Source of the DNA: Rhizobium mesoamericanum STM3625
GTDB lineage: Bacteria > Pseudomonadota > Alphaproteobacteria > Rhizobiales > Rhizobiaceae
Length of the DNA stretch: 64,000 nt
Direction of reading: 5' to 3'
Assembly: GCF_000312665.1 (NCBI RefSeq)
Contig: NZ_HF536773.1
Coordinates: 1,297,468 to 1,361,467 of the forward strand
Below are positions 55,776-63,822 of the stretch, piece by piece. The position numbers and the translations under genes were made by a program. The notes under the pieces are model-generated. The model ran no database searches. It was not told where the DNA came from and saw nothing but the letters and a program-made list of their open reading frames with translations. Position 1 is the stretch's first letter. Every line of letters begins with the position of its first letter.

Positions 55776-56611
55776 CGGCCATTTCCCCGGCGCTTCGCCA
55801 CAATAAAGTCCTGATGGTGACCCGCGCCGGTGCCGCGCCAGTGGCCGAGTGATTTCAGGGCGAGCGAGAGCCCGGCCCGCTCGAGCGCCTTGTACAGAAA
55901 GCCGTCCTCGAACCCGACGGCCGCAAGCGGCGGCTGGTTGGGCACGAACCAGCATGGGCTTTCGCCATAGCGGCGGAAGGCGAGGCGCGGATCGCGTCGT
56001 CCATGTTCGTTTGCTGCCGCGATCTGGTCCACGACGAAGGCGGTCATGAACAGGCGCCCGCCGGGCGCCAGGACCCTGCGGACCTCGGCGAGGTAGACAA
56101 GAACTTCCGCGGGCGGCAGATGCGTGACCACGGACGTCATGATGACAAAGTCGAAATGACGATCCGGAAAGGGAAGCCTCAAGGTCTTCCCGCTGATCTT
56201 GCCGTTCGGATTGTATAGTTCGTGCGCGATGTCCAGTCGCTGGAAGGAGAATTTGGGGTAGGCGGGCGTAATCGTCCGCTGGCACCAGCCGATACCGCCT
56301 TCGACCGGGTCGATACCATCGTAGCGGCTCGTTTGCGGATCGAGATATTGGGTGAGCGGCACGGCCATCCGGCCGATGCCGCATCCAATGTCGAGCACGC
56401 GGCTGTCTTCGCGCAGGCCGCCGAGGCGAATGAAGTAACCCAGAAACTCCGCCCCTATCGCGCGAAAATCACCGTCTCCCACGAAGGCGTCGGTGGAGTC
56501 CGGTTGCGGGAGAAAGCGATTGCCCCGAACGGATTCGATTAGCCAGCGAACACGATCTTCATCGATCAGCCGTGCCGGTGCGGGGGGCTGCAGGAGTGCG
56601 ACTTGCGTCAC
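55772..56611 (-). CDS. SAM-dependent class I methyltransferase
   Basis: A 279-residue methyltransferase. The SAM-binding motif I is VLDIGCGIGRMAVPL (near residue 70), motif II/III VIMTSVVTHLPPAEVLVYLAEVRRVLAPGGRLFMT. It starts at a GTG at 56611 that overlaps the upstream GT2 stop (GTGA), with GGAAAGGAA upstream. In a glycan operon it could cap a growing chain or methylate a sugar. Its stop overlaps the next GT4 start, so it is made together with both neighbours. Confidence 0.83.
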   Translation of the reverse strand: MTQVALLQPPAPARLIDEDRVRWLIESVRGNRFLPQPDSTDAFVGDGDFRAIGAEFLGYFIRLGGLREDSRVLDIGCGIGRMAVPLTQYLDPQTSRYDGIDPVEGGIGWCQRTITPAYPKFSFQRLDIAHELYNPNGKISGKTLRLPFPDRHFDFVIMTSVVTHLPPAEVLVYLAEVRRVLAPGGRLFMTAFVVDQIAAANEHGRRDPRLAFRRYGESPCWFVPNQPPLAAVGFEDGFLYKALERAGLSLALKSLGHWRGTGAGHHQDFIVAKRRGNGR

Positions 56612-58854
56612 GCTGCGTTCCTTTCCCGGATTTTCACTCCGGCGGCGGGTCGATCCGGGACTTTGCCGAATTGGTTCGCCATCAGTTCGGTGATGTCGTC
56701 TTCCCAGCGCTGCGTGTGCAGCCACGAATTGTATTGGCTTGCGACGCCGCGCATGTAATCCTGACTGCGGCGGATCGAGCGGCGCTCGAAATGATAGAGG
56801 CAGGCCGCGGGCTCGTAGGCGATCTGGAGCCCGAGGCGCCGGATCTTGAGGCAGAGGTCGCTGTCCTCGTAGTCGCCGATCACGTAATCCTCCGTGTATC
56901 CGCCGACCCGCTCGTAAGTCTCCCTGCGGGTCACGAGGCAAGCGCCGGTGACGCCCGGAACCTCGCGGGGATGTTGCGCAGGCGCATAGTCGCCAGGCAT
57001 GCCCTTGTGGAAATGGTGGTTCAGCCAGATCCCGCGCTCGTTTCGGCCGAAATAAAGGCCTGCATGCTGCAAAGATCCGTCCTCGAAGATCAGTTTCGGA
57101 CCCACGGCACCCAGCTTGCCGCTTTCCAGCAGCCCCCGCGACAGCACCTGAAGCCAGCCGGGCGCGCTCGACACGACGTCCGAGTTGAGCATGACAAGTA
57201 TGTCGCCGCGTGCAAACCGTGCGCCGGCATTGCAGGCACGCGCATAACCGCCGTTACGATTCATGATCACCAGCTTCATCGGCAGCCCGTGCAGAAGGTG
57301 CAGGCCGCCGAGCAGGTGCTCCGTCTCATCCTGGATTTCGGGCGAGTCGAGAACATAGATGACCTCGGCATTCGCCGCGAGCCATGGATCCGTAGCCATC
57401 CCAGACATCTGGAAGCGCAGGAAATCGAGGACCTTGTAGAGGGGCACGACGATGGAAACGAGGGGTGCGCTCTTGGGCAGGCTGTAGTCCCTGGTGCTGG
57501 CGACCTCTATGGTCCTGCCCAGCCGTTGTTCTATCTCCTGCAAGGCTGGGGCGAGAATCGTGCGGAATGCACCATCGACCGCATGCTGCGGCGGCACGGC
57601 GCGCAAAACATGGTTTCGTTGTGCGGCGGGCTCGAAAGGTTGTGGGTTGGGTATCAGCGGTTTGACCGCTCCCGAGGCAAGGCGCATCTGAAATCGCGGC
57701 TGCAGGAGGGGCCCGGGGGATTCGGCCAGTGGGACCCAGGCCACGAAACCGGTCACATCCGTCTTGCCCTTGTCATCCTTGCCTTGCGCCCATGCCGGAA
57801 ATTCGTAGCTGTTGGCGTCGAGCGGCACGGCTATGCCGTCCTCCTTGACGTAGTCAATACCGGCAAACGCGGACGACGGCGCATGAAACCAGCCACCCGC
57901 CAGCAGACCGCCATCGAGCGCCAGAGCGAGATCGACCTCTCCGGACGGATGCATTGACGACTTGGTAATCCGGCTTGTCGCCAGTGGTGCACGAACTTGA
58001 AGATCGATCGCCGTGGCGGCACCGCTTTCCGGCAACGCGGCGAGCCGACGGACAATCAATTCGCGCAGCTCTACGGCTTCACGGTTTTTGTTCCACCAAG
58101 CCGGAAGGCTTTGATAACGAGGCTTGCCGTCGGCAAGCTGGCGGATGGCGATGCCATTCTTGCTCAGCAGGACGATGAGAGACACAGGGAAAGCCGCGTC
58201 TGCGATGAAATGGCACGATTGCAAGCCGTGTTTCGCGTTGCGTCCGAGGACAGGCCTTATGGCCATGCGTGTGATCGAGGCTGCGCCGATCGCATAGATC
58301 GCTGTGATCTCGCCCAGATCCGGGCTGACAGCCGTTTCGATCAGATGGCGTCCTTGCGCAACCTGGCAGACGATGCTGGCTGCCTGCGGCTCCGGCACGA
58401 GCGCGTGAAGGGCGTCTTCGACCACCATGTTGAAAAGATGATCGCCGGCGATGCGGAAGGCGCTTCGCCACACAGTCAGCAGGTTGCTGACGAACTTGAT
58501 GCGGGCATCTGGCGCGAGATCCGCGAACAGGGCCTCCACATCGAGAGGCACGAGCCTGCGCGCCGGCTGCATCACGGTGCTTTCGGCGGTGCTGCCGTCT
58601 TCCGTGCAAATGCCCACATTAACCGGCTGGTTGCCCGGTCTCAACGCCCAGAACATCCGTTGTCTTCCATTGCCAAGCGGAAGCATCATGCTGACGAGCG
58701 GTATCGGCGACTGGTCCATGGACAACAGACACCTTGTGGCCGCGGGAAGGGCTGGGGGAAGGTCCCAGATTAGGACGGCCAGCTCTGCGCCGAGCCGAAA
58801 GATTTTTGCGCTCCTGAAAACGCCAGTGGCGTCTATCGCTTCGTCGAACGTCAC
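56608..58854 (-). CDS. large glycosyltransferase family 2 protein
   Basis: A 748-residue protein. The C-terminal ~290 residues are an active-looking GT2 domain: PLVSIVVPLYKVLDFLRFQ, NRNGGYARACNAGARFARGDILVMLNSDVV (DxD-type metal site at NSD), VTGACLVTRRETYERVGG and YEDSDLCLKIRRLG (acidic catalytic site). The first ~430 residues are an N-terminal region similar in size to that of the protein at 51538, with a GW-type segment LAGGWFHAPSSAFAGIDYV near residue 317. First gene of the leftward glycan operon. Confidence 0.8.
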   Translation of the reverse strand: MTFDEAIDATGVFRSAKIFRLGAELAVLIWDLPPALPAATRCLLSMDQSPIPLVSMMLPLGNGRQRMFWALRPGNQPVNVGICTEDGSTAESTVMQPARRLVPLDVEALFADLAPDARIKFVSNLLTVWRSAFRIAGDHLFNMVVEDALHALVPEPQAASIVCQVAQGRHLIETAVSPDLGEITAIYAIGAASITRMAIRPVLGRNAKHGLQSCHFIADAAFPVSLIVLLSKNGIAIRQLADGKPRYQSLPAWWNKNREAVELRELIVRRLAALPESGAATAIDLQVRAPLATSRITKSSMHPSGEVDLALALDGGLLAGGWFHAPSSAFAGIDYVKEDGIAVPLDANSYEFPAWAQGKDDKGKTDVTGFVAWVPLAESPGPLLQPRFQMRLASGAVKPLIPNPQPFEPAAQRNHVLRAVPPQHAVDGAFRTILAPALQEIEQRLGRTIEVASTRDYSLPKSAPLVSIVVPLYKVLDFLRFQMSGMATDPWLAANAEVIYVLDSPEIQDETEHLLGGLHLLHGLPMKLVIMNRNGGYARACNAGARFARGDILVMLNSDVVSSAPGWLQVLSRGLLESGKLGAVGPKLIFEDGSLQHAGLYFGRNERGIWLNHHFHKGMPGDYAPAQHPREVPGVTGACLVTRRETYERVGGYTEDYVIGDYEDSDLCLKIRRLGLQIAYEPAACLYHFERRSIRRSQDYMRGVASQYNSWLHTQRWEDDITELMANQFGKVPDRPAAGVKIRERNAA

Positions 58855-58877
58855 AGGCTATCCCTCTGATCGGAATA

Positions 58878-58907
58878 GCGCGCCCCACGGGAGGAGGCAG
58901 GGCGCGC
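58878..58907 (-). terminator. hairpin between RTX gene and GT operon
   Basis: GCGCGCCC (58878-58885) pairs with GGGCGCGC (58900-58907) around a 14-nt loop, 11 bases past the RTX stop and 23 bases before the GT2 start. With no T-run it may be a weak terminator or stabiliser limiting read-through from the RTX gene into the glycan operon. Confidence 0.5.
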
Positions 58908-58918
58908 AGAGCTTATGC

Positions 58919-59578
58919 TCAGTGAACGGTGAAGTAGTGGTCGGGATGGGCCTGGATGTCGTCGGCATCGACATTTACCAATGTCAGCGTATCGCCATGG
59001 CCGAGATCCACGACGACATTGCCGCCAACCTGTGTGACACGCGAGGCCAGGTCTTCGGGCGCAGACACATCGAGGCCATTGATGCCCTTCGAGATCTGCA
59101 ACAGATCCTCGCCCGCGGTAAAGTCGAGAATGACGTCATTCCCGCCGCCGCCATCGAAGACGAAGACGTCATGGCCAGCACCGCCTGCCAGGACATCGTT
59201 GCCGGCGCCGCCATCGATGATGTCGGCACCATCGCCGCCATAAAGTATGTCGTTGCCCTTGCCGCCGGCCAAAAGGTCACTTCCCTGTCCGCCGAACAGG
59301 ATGTCGTTGCCCTTATCACCGTAAAGAAGGTCATCACCCCAGCCGCCGACGAGATTGTCGTGACCGTCTCCACCATTTAGCAAGTCATTGCCTTCGTCGC
59401 CGAACAGGGAATCGTTTCCCTTTCCGCCGAACAGCAAGTCGTCACCGTCACCGCCGAACACCAGGTCGTGCCCGTTGCCGCTGCTCACGAAATCATCGCC
59501 CCCATGGGCGCGAATGAAGTCGTTGAAGCGGGAGCCGAACAGCGCGTCGTCGTATGCTCCGCCTTCCAATGTGGCCAT
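58919..59578 (-). CDS. small RTX calcium-binding protein, type I secretion substrate
   Basis: A 219-residue acidic protein. Nearly all of residues 4-150 consist of GGxGxD-type nonapeptides (for example GGDGDDLLFGGKGNDSLFG and GDKGNDILFGGQGSD), about sixteen in a row, which fold into a calcium-bound beta-roll. The last ~65 residues (VFVFDGGGGNDVILDFTAGEDLLQIS...DTLTLVNVDADDI) resemble the secretion-signal end of RTX proteins. There is no other domain. The ATG at 59578 has AGAGGAGAGG upstream. It is next to a PrsE/PrsD exporter, its likely secretion route. Confidence 0.87.
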   Translation of the reverse strand: MATLEGGAYDDALFGSRFNDFIRAHGGDDFVSSGNGHDLVFGGDGDDLLFGGKGNDSLFGDEGNDLLNGGDGHDNLVGGWGDDLLYGDKGNDILFGGQGSDLLAGGKGNDILYGGDGADIIDGGAGNDVLAGGAGHDVFVFDGGGGNDVILDFTAGEDLLQISKGINGLDVSAPEDLASRVTQVGGNVVVDLGHGDTLTLVNVDADDIQAHPDHYFTVH

Positions 59579-59704
59579 CTGCCTCTCCTCTTCTGATTTA
59601 TGTGCACGCGTCGTCGGCGCACGGGTGCGACGATTTCGCGCATGAAATGTGCACTGCAAAAAAACTAAGCGCAAGCGTGCGTGAAGGCATAAATGCCAGA
59701 TTAT

Positions 59705-59720
59705 GAGAAATAAATTTCTC
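59705..59720 (-). promoter_or_regulatory. inverted repeat upstream of RTX gene
   Basis: GAGAAAT (59705-59711) and ATTTCTC (59714-59720) form a perfect 7-bp inverted repeat with a 2-base centre, 127 bp upstream of the RTX start in an AT-rich promoter region. Confidence 0.4.
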
Positions 59721-59797
59721 GATATGAGTCATATTTGTACATTTATTCGACAATGTTGGCTTTTATGAAGTATTTTTTCTAAGGTTTACTTTTAAAT

Positions 59798-59816
59798 TAC
59801 TTCAAATTTTGCGGTA
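59798..59816 (-). promoter_or_regulatory. MarR-type operator copy upstream of RTX gene
   Basis: TACTTCAAATTTTGCGGTA matches 16 of 19 positions of the perfect palindrome in front of the MarR-type gene at 63168-63186. A further half-site-like ATGAAGTA is at 59764-59771. It lies between prsE and the RTX gene, 220 bp from the RTX start. Confidence 0.6.
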
Positions 59817-59854
59817 CATTACATGGGCCGTGTGCGTGCCTCGCATTTCAAACG

Positions 59855-61255
59855 TCAGTCTTCCCTGAAGGCGCGATTGAAACTCTCTAGGACGGGGGAG
59901 GTGAGGTAGTCGATCGCACGGCGCGGCTCGTGGATAATCAGCACCTCCGCAGGCATTCCGGGATAGAGGTGGACGTCGGGGTTTGCCTTGAGCGATTTCG
60001 CATCCAGTTTTGCTCGCGCGACGAAAAACGCACTGTTTGACTTTTCATCCACCGACTGGTCTGCGGCGACATAAGTGATGGTGCCTTCCATTGGCAGCCG
60101 GGAACGCTGATTATAGGCTGTCATCCGGATTTGCGTCCGAGAGCCCACGGCAATGCTATCGATGTCGCGAGGATTGACGCTCATTTCGACCAGCAGCGGC
60201 TCGTTTTCCGGAACGATCTCGAGCAGCGGCTGGCCGGGCGTGACCGCGCTGCCAGGGGTGCGCAGCATGATGTTGCTGATGATACCATCCTGTGGAGAGC
60301 GGATCTCAAGACGCCGCAGCACGTCCTTCGAACCGGTGATCTGCTCTTCCACATCGGCGAGCTCGATGCGTGCCGATGTGATTTCCCCGGCAATCGTGGA
60401 CTGAAAGTCGCTTTCGATTCCGGTCAGCCCAAGCTGTGCGCCTGCCTCGGCTTTTTCGGCCTGGGCCTTGTTGCCGACAAGCTCGCTCCGTTCCCTCGCA
60501 AGCTCGCTCAGCTTGGACTCGACCTCGATCAGTCGTGTGCGCGGTGCGGCGCCTTTGTCCACCAACATTGCCATCGTCGTCCGCTGCTCGTTGATGAGGC
60601 CGATCTGCTGGTCGGTTGCCTGTATCTGGATGCCGAATGATTTTGCTCGTTCGAGGTACTCCTCGATGGTCTTCTTCTGGACCTCGATGCGCCCGTCCGT
60701 GGCCTCGCGCCGCTTTTTGAAAAAAATCGTCTCCGCCTTGACGGCGTCCTCGACCATCACGTCCAAAGGATCGCCGAAATCGGGTGGAAAACTGATTTGC
60801 GGCATATGATCCTGCTCGGCTTTCAATCGAGCCAATTTCGCGATCAGGCCAATGCGTCGAGCTTGGAGTGACTGCAGGCTCGAACGGGCTCGCGTATCCT
60901 CCAGCTCGATCAACGGCTGTCCGGCAGAAACCTTGTCGCCCTCCTGAACGAGCAGTCGTCTAATCACGCCGCCTTCAAAATGGCTGATGGTCTTTCGTTT
61001 CGAATCGACGATGACCGTGCCGTTGGCGACGGTCGCGCTGCTGAGCTCGATCGAAAACGCCCAGGCAAAAAATCCACCGAAGGACACCAGGATCGTGGCG
61101 ACCCCCGCAATGACAAGACGGCGGAGCGGTGAACGGGCATCCAACTGGTCGAGACCCAAGGCCGAGGGGCCGACATGCAGCGACACCGGCTGGTGCCGCT
61201 GGAGGCGACGTTCGGAAAGATCGGGGCGGACCGCAAGGTTAGTCTTTTCCGTCAT
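59855..61255 (-). CDS. prsE: type I secretion membrane fusion protein (PrsE/HlyD type)
   Basis: A 466-residue HlyD-family adaptor. A short cytoplasmic start is followed by one membrane helix (about residues 47-70, LVIAGVATILVSFGGFFAWAF). Then come a biotinyl-lipoyl-like beta segment (GGVIRRLLVQEGDKVSAGQPLIELEDT), long coiled-coil helices and the closing LVEMSVNPRDIDSIAVGSRTQIRM and PGMPAEVLI parts typical of PrsE/HlyD. It bridges the inner-membrane ABC protein to an outer-membrane TolC-like channel, which is not encoded here. Its start overlaps the prsD stop (ATGA). Confidence 0.9.
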   Translation of the reverse strand: MTEKTNLAVRPDLSERRLQRHQPVSLHVGPSALGLDQLDARSPLRRLVIAGVATILVSFGGFFAWAFSIELSSATVANGTVIVDSKRKTISHFEGGVIRRLLVQEGDKVSAGQPLIELEDTRARSSLQSLQARRIGLIAKLARLKAEQDHMPQISFPPDFGDPLDVMVEDAVKAETIFFKKRREATDGRIEVQKKTIEEYLERAKSFGIQIQATDQQIGLINEQRTTMAMLVDKGAAPRTRLIEVESKLSELARERSELVGNKAQAEKAEAGAQLGLTGIESDFQSTIAGEITSARIELADVEEQITGSKDVLRRLEIRSPQDGIISNIMLRTPGSAVTPGQPLLEIVPENEPLLVEMSVNPRDIDSIAVGSRTQIRMTAYNQRSRLPMEGTITYVAADQSVDEKSNSAFFVARAKLDAKSLKANPDVHLYPGMPAEVLIIHEPRRAIDYLTSPVLESFNRAFRED

Positions 61256-63012
61256 ATCGCGGCCACCTCCCGGTGCGGTTCGCCGGGCTTGGCGGCGGGA
61301 ATGACATCCGTTCTCGGCCCGAACTGTGTGATGCGGCCGTTTTCGAGCACGAGCAGCTTATCGGCAACCTGCATGATGGCTGGTCGGTGTGCGATCAGGA
61401 TGACGATGGCGCCGTCCTCGCGCGCGTGCTGGATCGCGCGGATGAGGGCTCGCTCGCCAATAGAGTCCAGGTTTGCGTTCGGCTCGTCGAGGACGATCAG
61501 GCGAGGGCGGTTGTAGAGGCAGCGCGCCAACGCGATACGCTGCCGCTGCCCTCCGGAGAGGGTCAGGTGTCCGTCGCCGACGGGTGTGTCGTAACCCAAT
61601 GGCAGGCGTCCGATCATCTCATGGATGTCGGCCAGTCGCGCCGCCTCCAGCACCTTGTATGGATCGCTGTCGGCCATGCGCCCGATATTTTCCCGAATTG
61701 TGCCTTCCAGAAGCGAGACGGATTGCGGCAGATATCCGACCACATGACCGAACGAGCTGCGTTCCCAGAGATAGGTATTGTTGCCGTCGAGGAAGACGCC
61801 GCCAGATGTCGGTCGCACTATTCCGACCAACAGGCGCGCGAGGGTCGATTTGCCGGCCGCGGACGGACCGACCACGCCCAAAACCTCGCCGGGAGAGAGG
61901 GAGAAAGAAATGCCCTTGATGATCGGCACATCCAGCCCCGGGGCTGCGTAGACGAGCTTGTCGACCACGATGTCGCCCGACGAATGCGGCGTGGGCATCG
62001 TTTGGCGGACGGCAAGGTCCGTCTTGAGCGCGGCCTCGAGGCGACGCCAGCCCGCGATCGCCAGCACCCACTGCCGCCAATTGTTGATGACCGAATCGAA
62101 GGGTATCAGGAGGCGGCCGACAAGAATGCTCGACGCCATCATCGCGCCAGGCGTGATTTCATGCTGCAGCACCAGGAACGCACCCGCTGCCATGGTGACG
62201 ATCTGGATGGTATAGCGCAGGCTGCGGGTGATGGACGACATCGCCTTGCTCCTAAGCCCGCTCGCTTCGAAGGCGTCGAGCGCCTGCAGTTGCAGGGCGC
62301 GCCAACGATGCGCTAGGGCTGGTAGCATGCCCATCGCCTCGATGGCTTCGGCATGTCGCAGCGATGCGCCAATCTTGGACACGGCCTCGACGTTTGTCTG
62401 GTTCGCTTCCTTGGTGAGTTGGTGCGTCAGAAGGTCCGTGACCAGGCCGCCGCAAAGGAGCAGCGCGGCGGACACGGTCCCGATAAGGCCAAAAAGCGGA
62501 TGCAAAAAGTAAAGGGCGCCGAGGAAAATCGGTGACCAGATCGCGTCGAGGGGTGCGGTCACCGCTGACGAGGTCAGGAAGCTTCGCAATTCTGCTATGT
62601 CCCGAAGCGACTGGGTCGCGCGCGACAGTCCCTGATCGACGGAGGCCTGAACGGCGGCGGCCATGAGCGGCATGTTTAGCCGGCGCACGAGCGCGCCTCC
62701 GATGGCTTGGAAAGAGAGGGCACGGATGAATTCCAGAACGCCGAGCACCACAAGGGCGCCGATCCCTAGGATCATGAGCATGGCAAGTGTGTCCATGCTC
62801 TGACTGTTGAGCACCCTGTCATGAACCTGCAGCGTGAACATAGGCAACGTCAGCTGCAATAGGTTCAGGCACACGCTTAGCGCTGCCGCATAAAGCAACC
62901 CGCTCAAGAATACGCGCTTGGCTTGCGATATCAGCAACCCTGGATTTGTCTTATCGTGGCCGCCATCAATCTTTCCCTTGCTTTTTGTCTCATTTTGAAC
63001 CGTATCACGCAT
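61252..63012 (-). CDS. prsD: type I secretion ABC transporter (PrsD/HlyB type)
   Basis: A 586-residue fused permease-ATPase when started at 63012 (AAGGCAAACAGCC upstream); an ATG at 63135 lacks a ribosome site. The membrane domain begins SGLLYAAALSVCLNLLQLTLPMFTLQVHDRVLNSQS, the usual opening of PrsD/AprD-type exporters. The ATPase has Walker A GPSAAGKSTLARLLVG, signature [17 protein letters not shown] and Walker B LIVLDEPNANLD. No C39-type domain is present, so the substrate has a C-terminal signal, as the RTX protein nearby does. Confidence 0.92.
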   Translation of the reverse strand: MRDTVQNETKSKGKIDGGHDKTNPGLLISQAKRVFLSGLLYAAALSVCLNLLQLTLPMFTLQVHDRVLNSQSMDTLAMLMILGIGALVVLGVLEFIRALSFQAIGGALVRRLNMPLMAAAVQASVDQGLSRATQSLRDIAELRSFLTSSAVTAPLDAIWSPIFLGALYFLHPLFGLIGTVSAALLLCGGLVTDLLTHQLTKEANQTNVEAVSKIGASLRHAEAIEAMGMLPALAHRWRALQLQALDAFEASGLRSKAMSSITRSLRYTIQIVTMAAGAFLVLQHEITPGAMMASSILVGRLLIPFDSVINNWRQWVLAIAGWRRLEAALKTDLAVRQTMPTPHSSGDIVVDKLVYAAPGLDVPIIKGISFSLSPGEVLGVVGPSAAGKSTLARLLVGIVRPTSGGVFLDGNNTYLWERSSFGHVVGYLPQSVSLLEGTIRENIGRMADSDPYKVLEAARLADIHEMIGRLPLGYDTPVGDGHLTLSGGQRQRIALARCLYNRPRLIVLDEPNANLDSIGERALIRAIQHAREDGAIVILIAHRPAIMQVADKLLVLENGRITQFGPRTDVIPAAKPGEPHREVAAI

Positions 63013-63167
63013 GGCTGTTTGCCTTGAGTTAACATTATATCCATCTGTTGCAGGACAGATTTGGTCATAATCAGGACGAACCGTAGTATTGCTTCCCTCA
63101 ATCTGGCACACAAGGGTGGGATGGTGCAAGCTCATGTTGATCGATGATGATTGGCAATATTTGAATA

Positions 63168-63186
63168 TACTTCAAGTTTTGAAGTA
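63168..63186. promoter_or_regulatory. perfect palindrome in the prsD-marR divergent promoter
   Basis: TACTTCAA-GTT-TTGAAGTA: two 8-bp arms, 3-base centre, ending 21 bases before the MarR-type start at 63208 and 156 bp from prsD. A MarR dimer of this size would cover such a site; a close copy lies upstream of the RTX gene. Confidence 0.72.
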
Positions 63187-63207
63187 ATTTCTTAGATGGA
63201 GAGTATA

Positions 63208-63789
63208 ATGAATGAAGATTACGTATTTAGTCTGTCGGAGGGGCTGAATGACGAAATTGGAACTCTGAAGGACCAGGCACTACGAGCAATCCCCGGACAT
63301 CTGCAGGGTGCAGAGCTCGGTGACCTCGAGCAGATTACCTATTTCGAGCTCGCTCGCCTCATGGAGCGGGCAAGCCGCCGCTTTTCCGGGTTGATTCGCG
63401 CGGAGCTAACAAGGCTGCGTGTCGACGATATCGGGCCGGCACAGGCGATGATTCTGCTGGCGATCGGCGACTCGGAGCTCTCGGTCGCCGAGCTTCTGGA
63501 TCGTGGGCATTATGTTGGCTCCAACGTTTCCTACTATCTGAAGCAGCTTGCCGACGGTGACTACATTGATCGCGTTGCCTCCCAGCGCGACAAGCGGTCC
63601 GCACGCCTCAAGCTGACGGAGAAGGGGCGGCAGCTGAGGGCGAATCTTCGCGACGCGGCGATGACTTATGAGCGCGCAGTGAAACGTAGCGACCAAGACC
63701 AGCGGATGCTCGAGACGGCCTTCGAGACGCTGCACCGGCTCGAACTGGCCTGGGGCAGCTTCACGGTACGGCGTCCAGGCGGTGAGTGA
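63208..63789 (+). CDS. MarR-family regulator
   Basis: A 193-residue MarR-type winged-helix protein. The fold is recognisable from ITYFELARLMERASRRFSGLI, the recognition helix region VAELLDRGHYVGSNVSYYLKQLADGDYIDRVASQRDKRSARLKLTEKG (including the Asp-x-Arg-Ser wing) and a C-terminal dimer helix. An N-terminal extension of about 50 residues precedes the usual MarR core. GGAG six bases before the ATG at 63208 favours this over the ATG at 63196. It is divergent from prsDE and probably autoregulated through the adjacent palindrome. Confidence 0.85.
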   Translation: MNEDYVFSLSEGLNDEIGTLKDQALRAIPGHLQGAELGDLEQITYFELARLMERASRRFSGLIRAELTRLRVDDIGPAQAMILLAIGDSELSVAELLDRGHYVGSNVSYYLKQLADGDYIDRVASQRDKRSARLKLTEKGRQLRANLRDAAMTYERAVKRSDQDQRMLETAFETLHRLELAWGSFTVRRPGGE

Positions 63790-63822
63790 TGCCGTGGCCA
63801 TGGCGATAGCGGACTAGTCGCG

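Noticed and set aside
56572-57957. 461-codon plus-strand frame opposite the GT2 gene
   Set aside because: No domain; opposite to a GT2 catalytic domain with intact motifs.
58451-59380. 309-codon plus-strand frame opposite the RTX gene
   Set aside because: Its repetitive protein is simply the antisense reading of the RTX repeats.
59200-59580. direct-repeat or CRISPR-like array
   Set aside because: The regular period comes from RTX nonapeptide codons, not from identical repeats with unique spacers.
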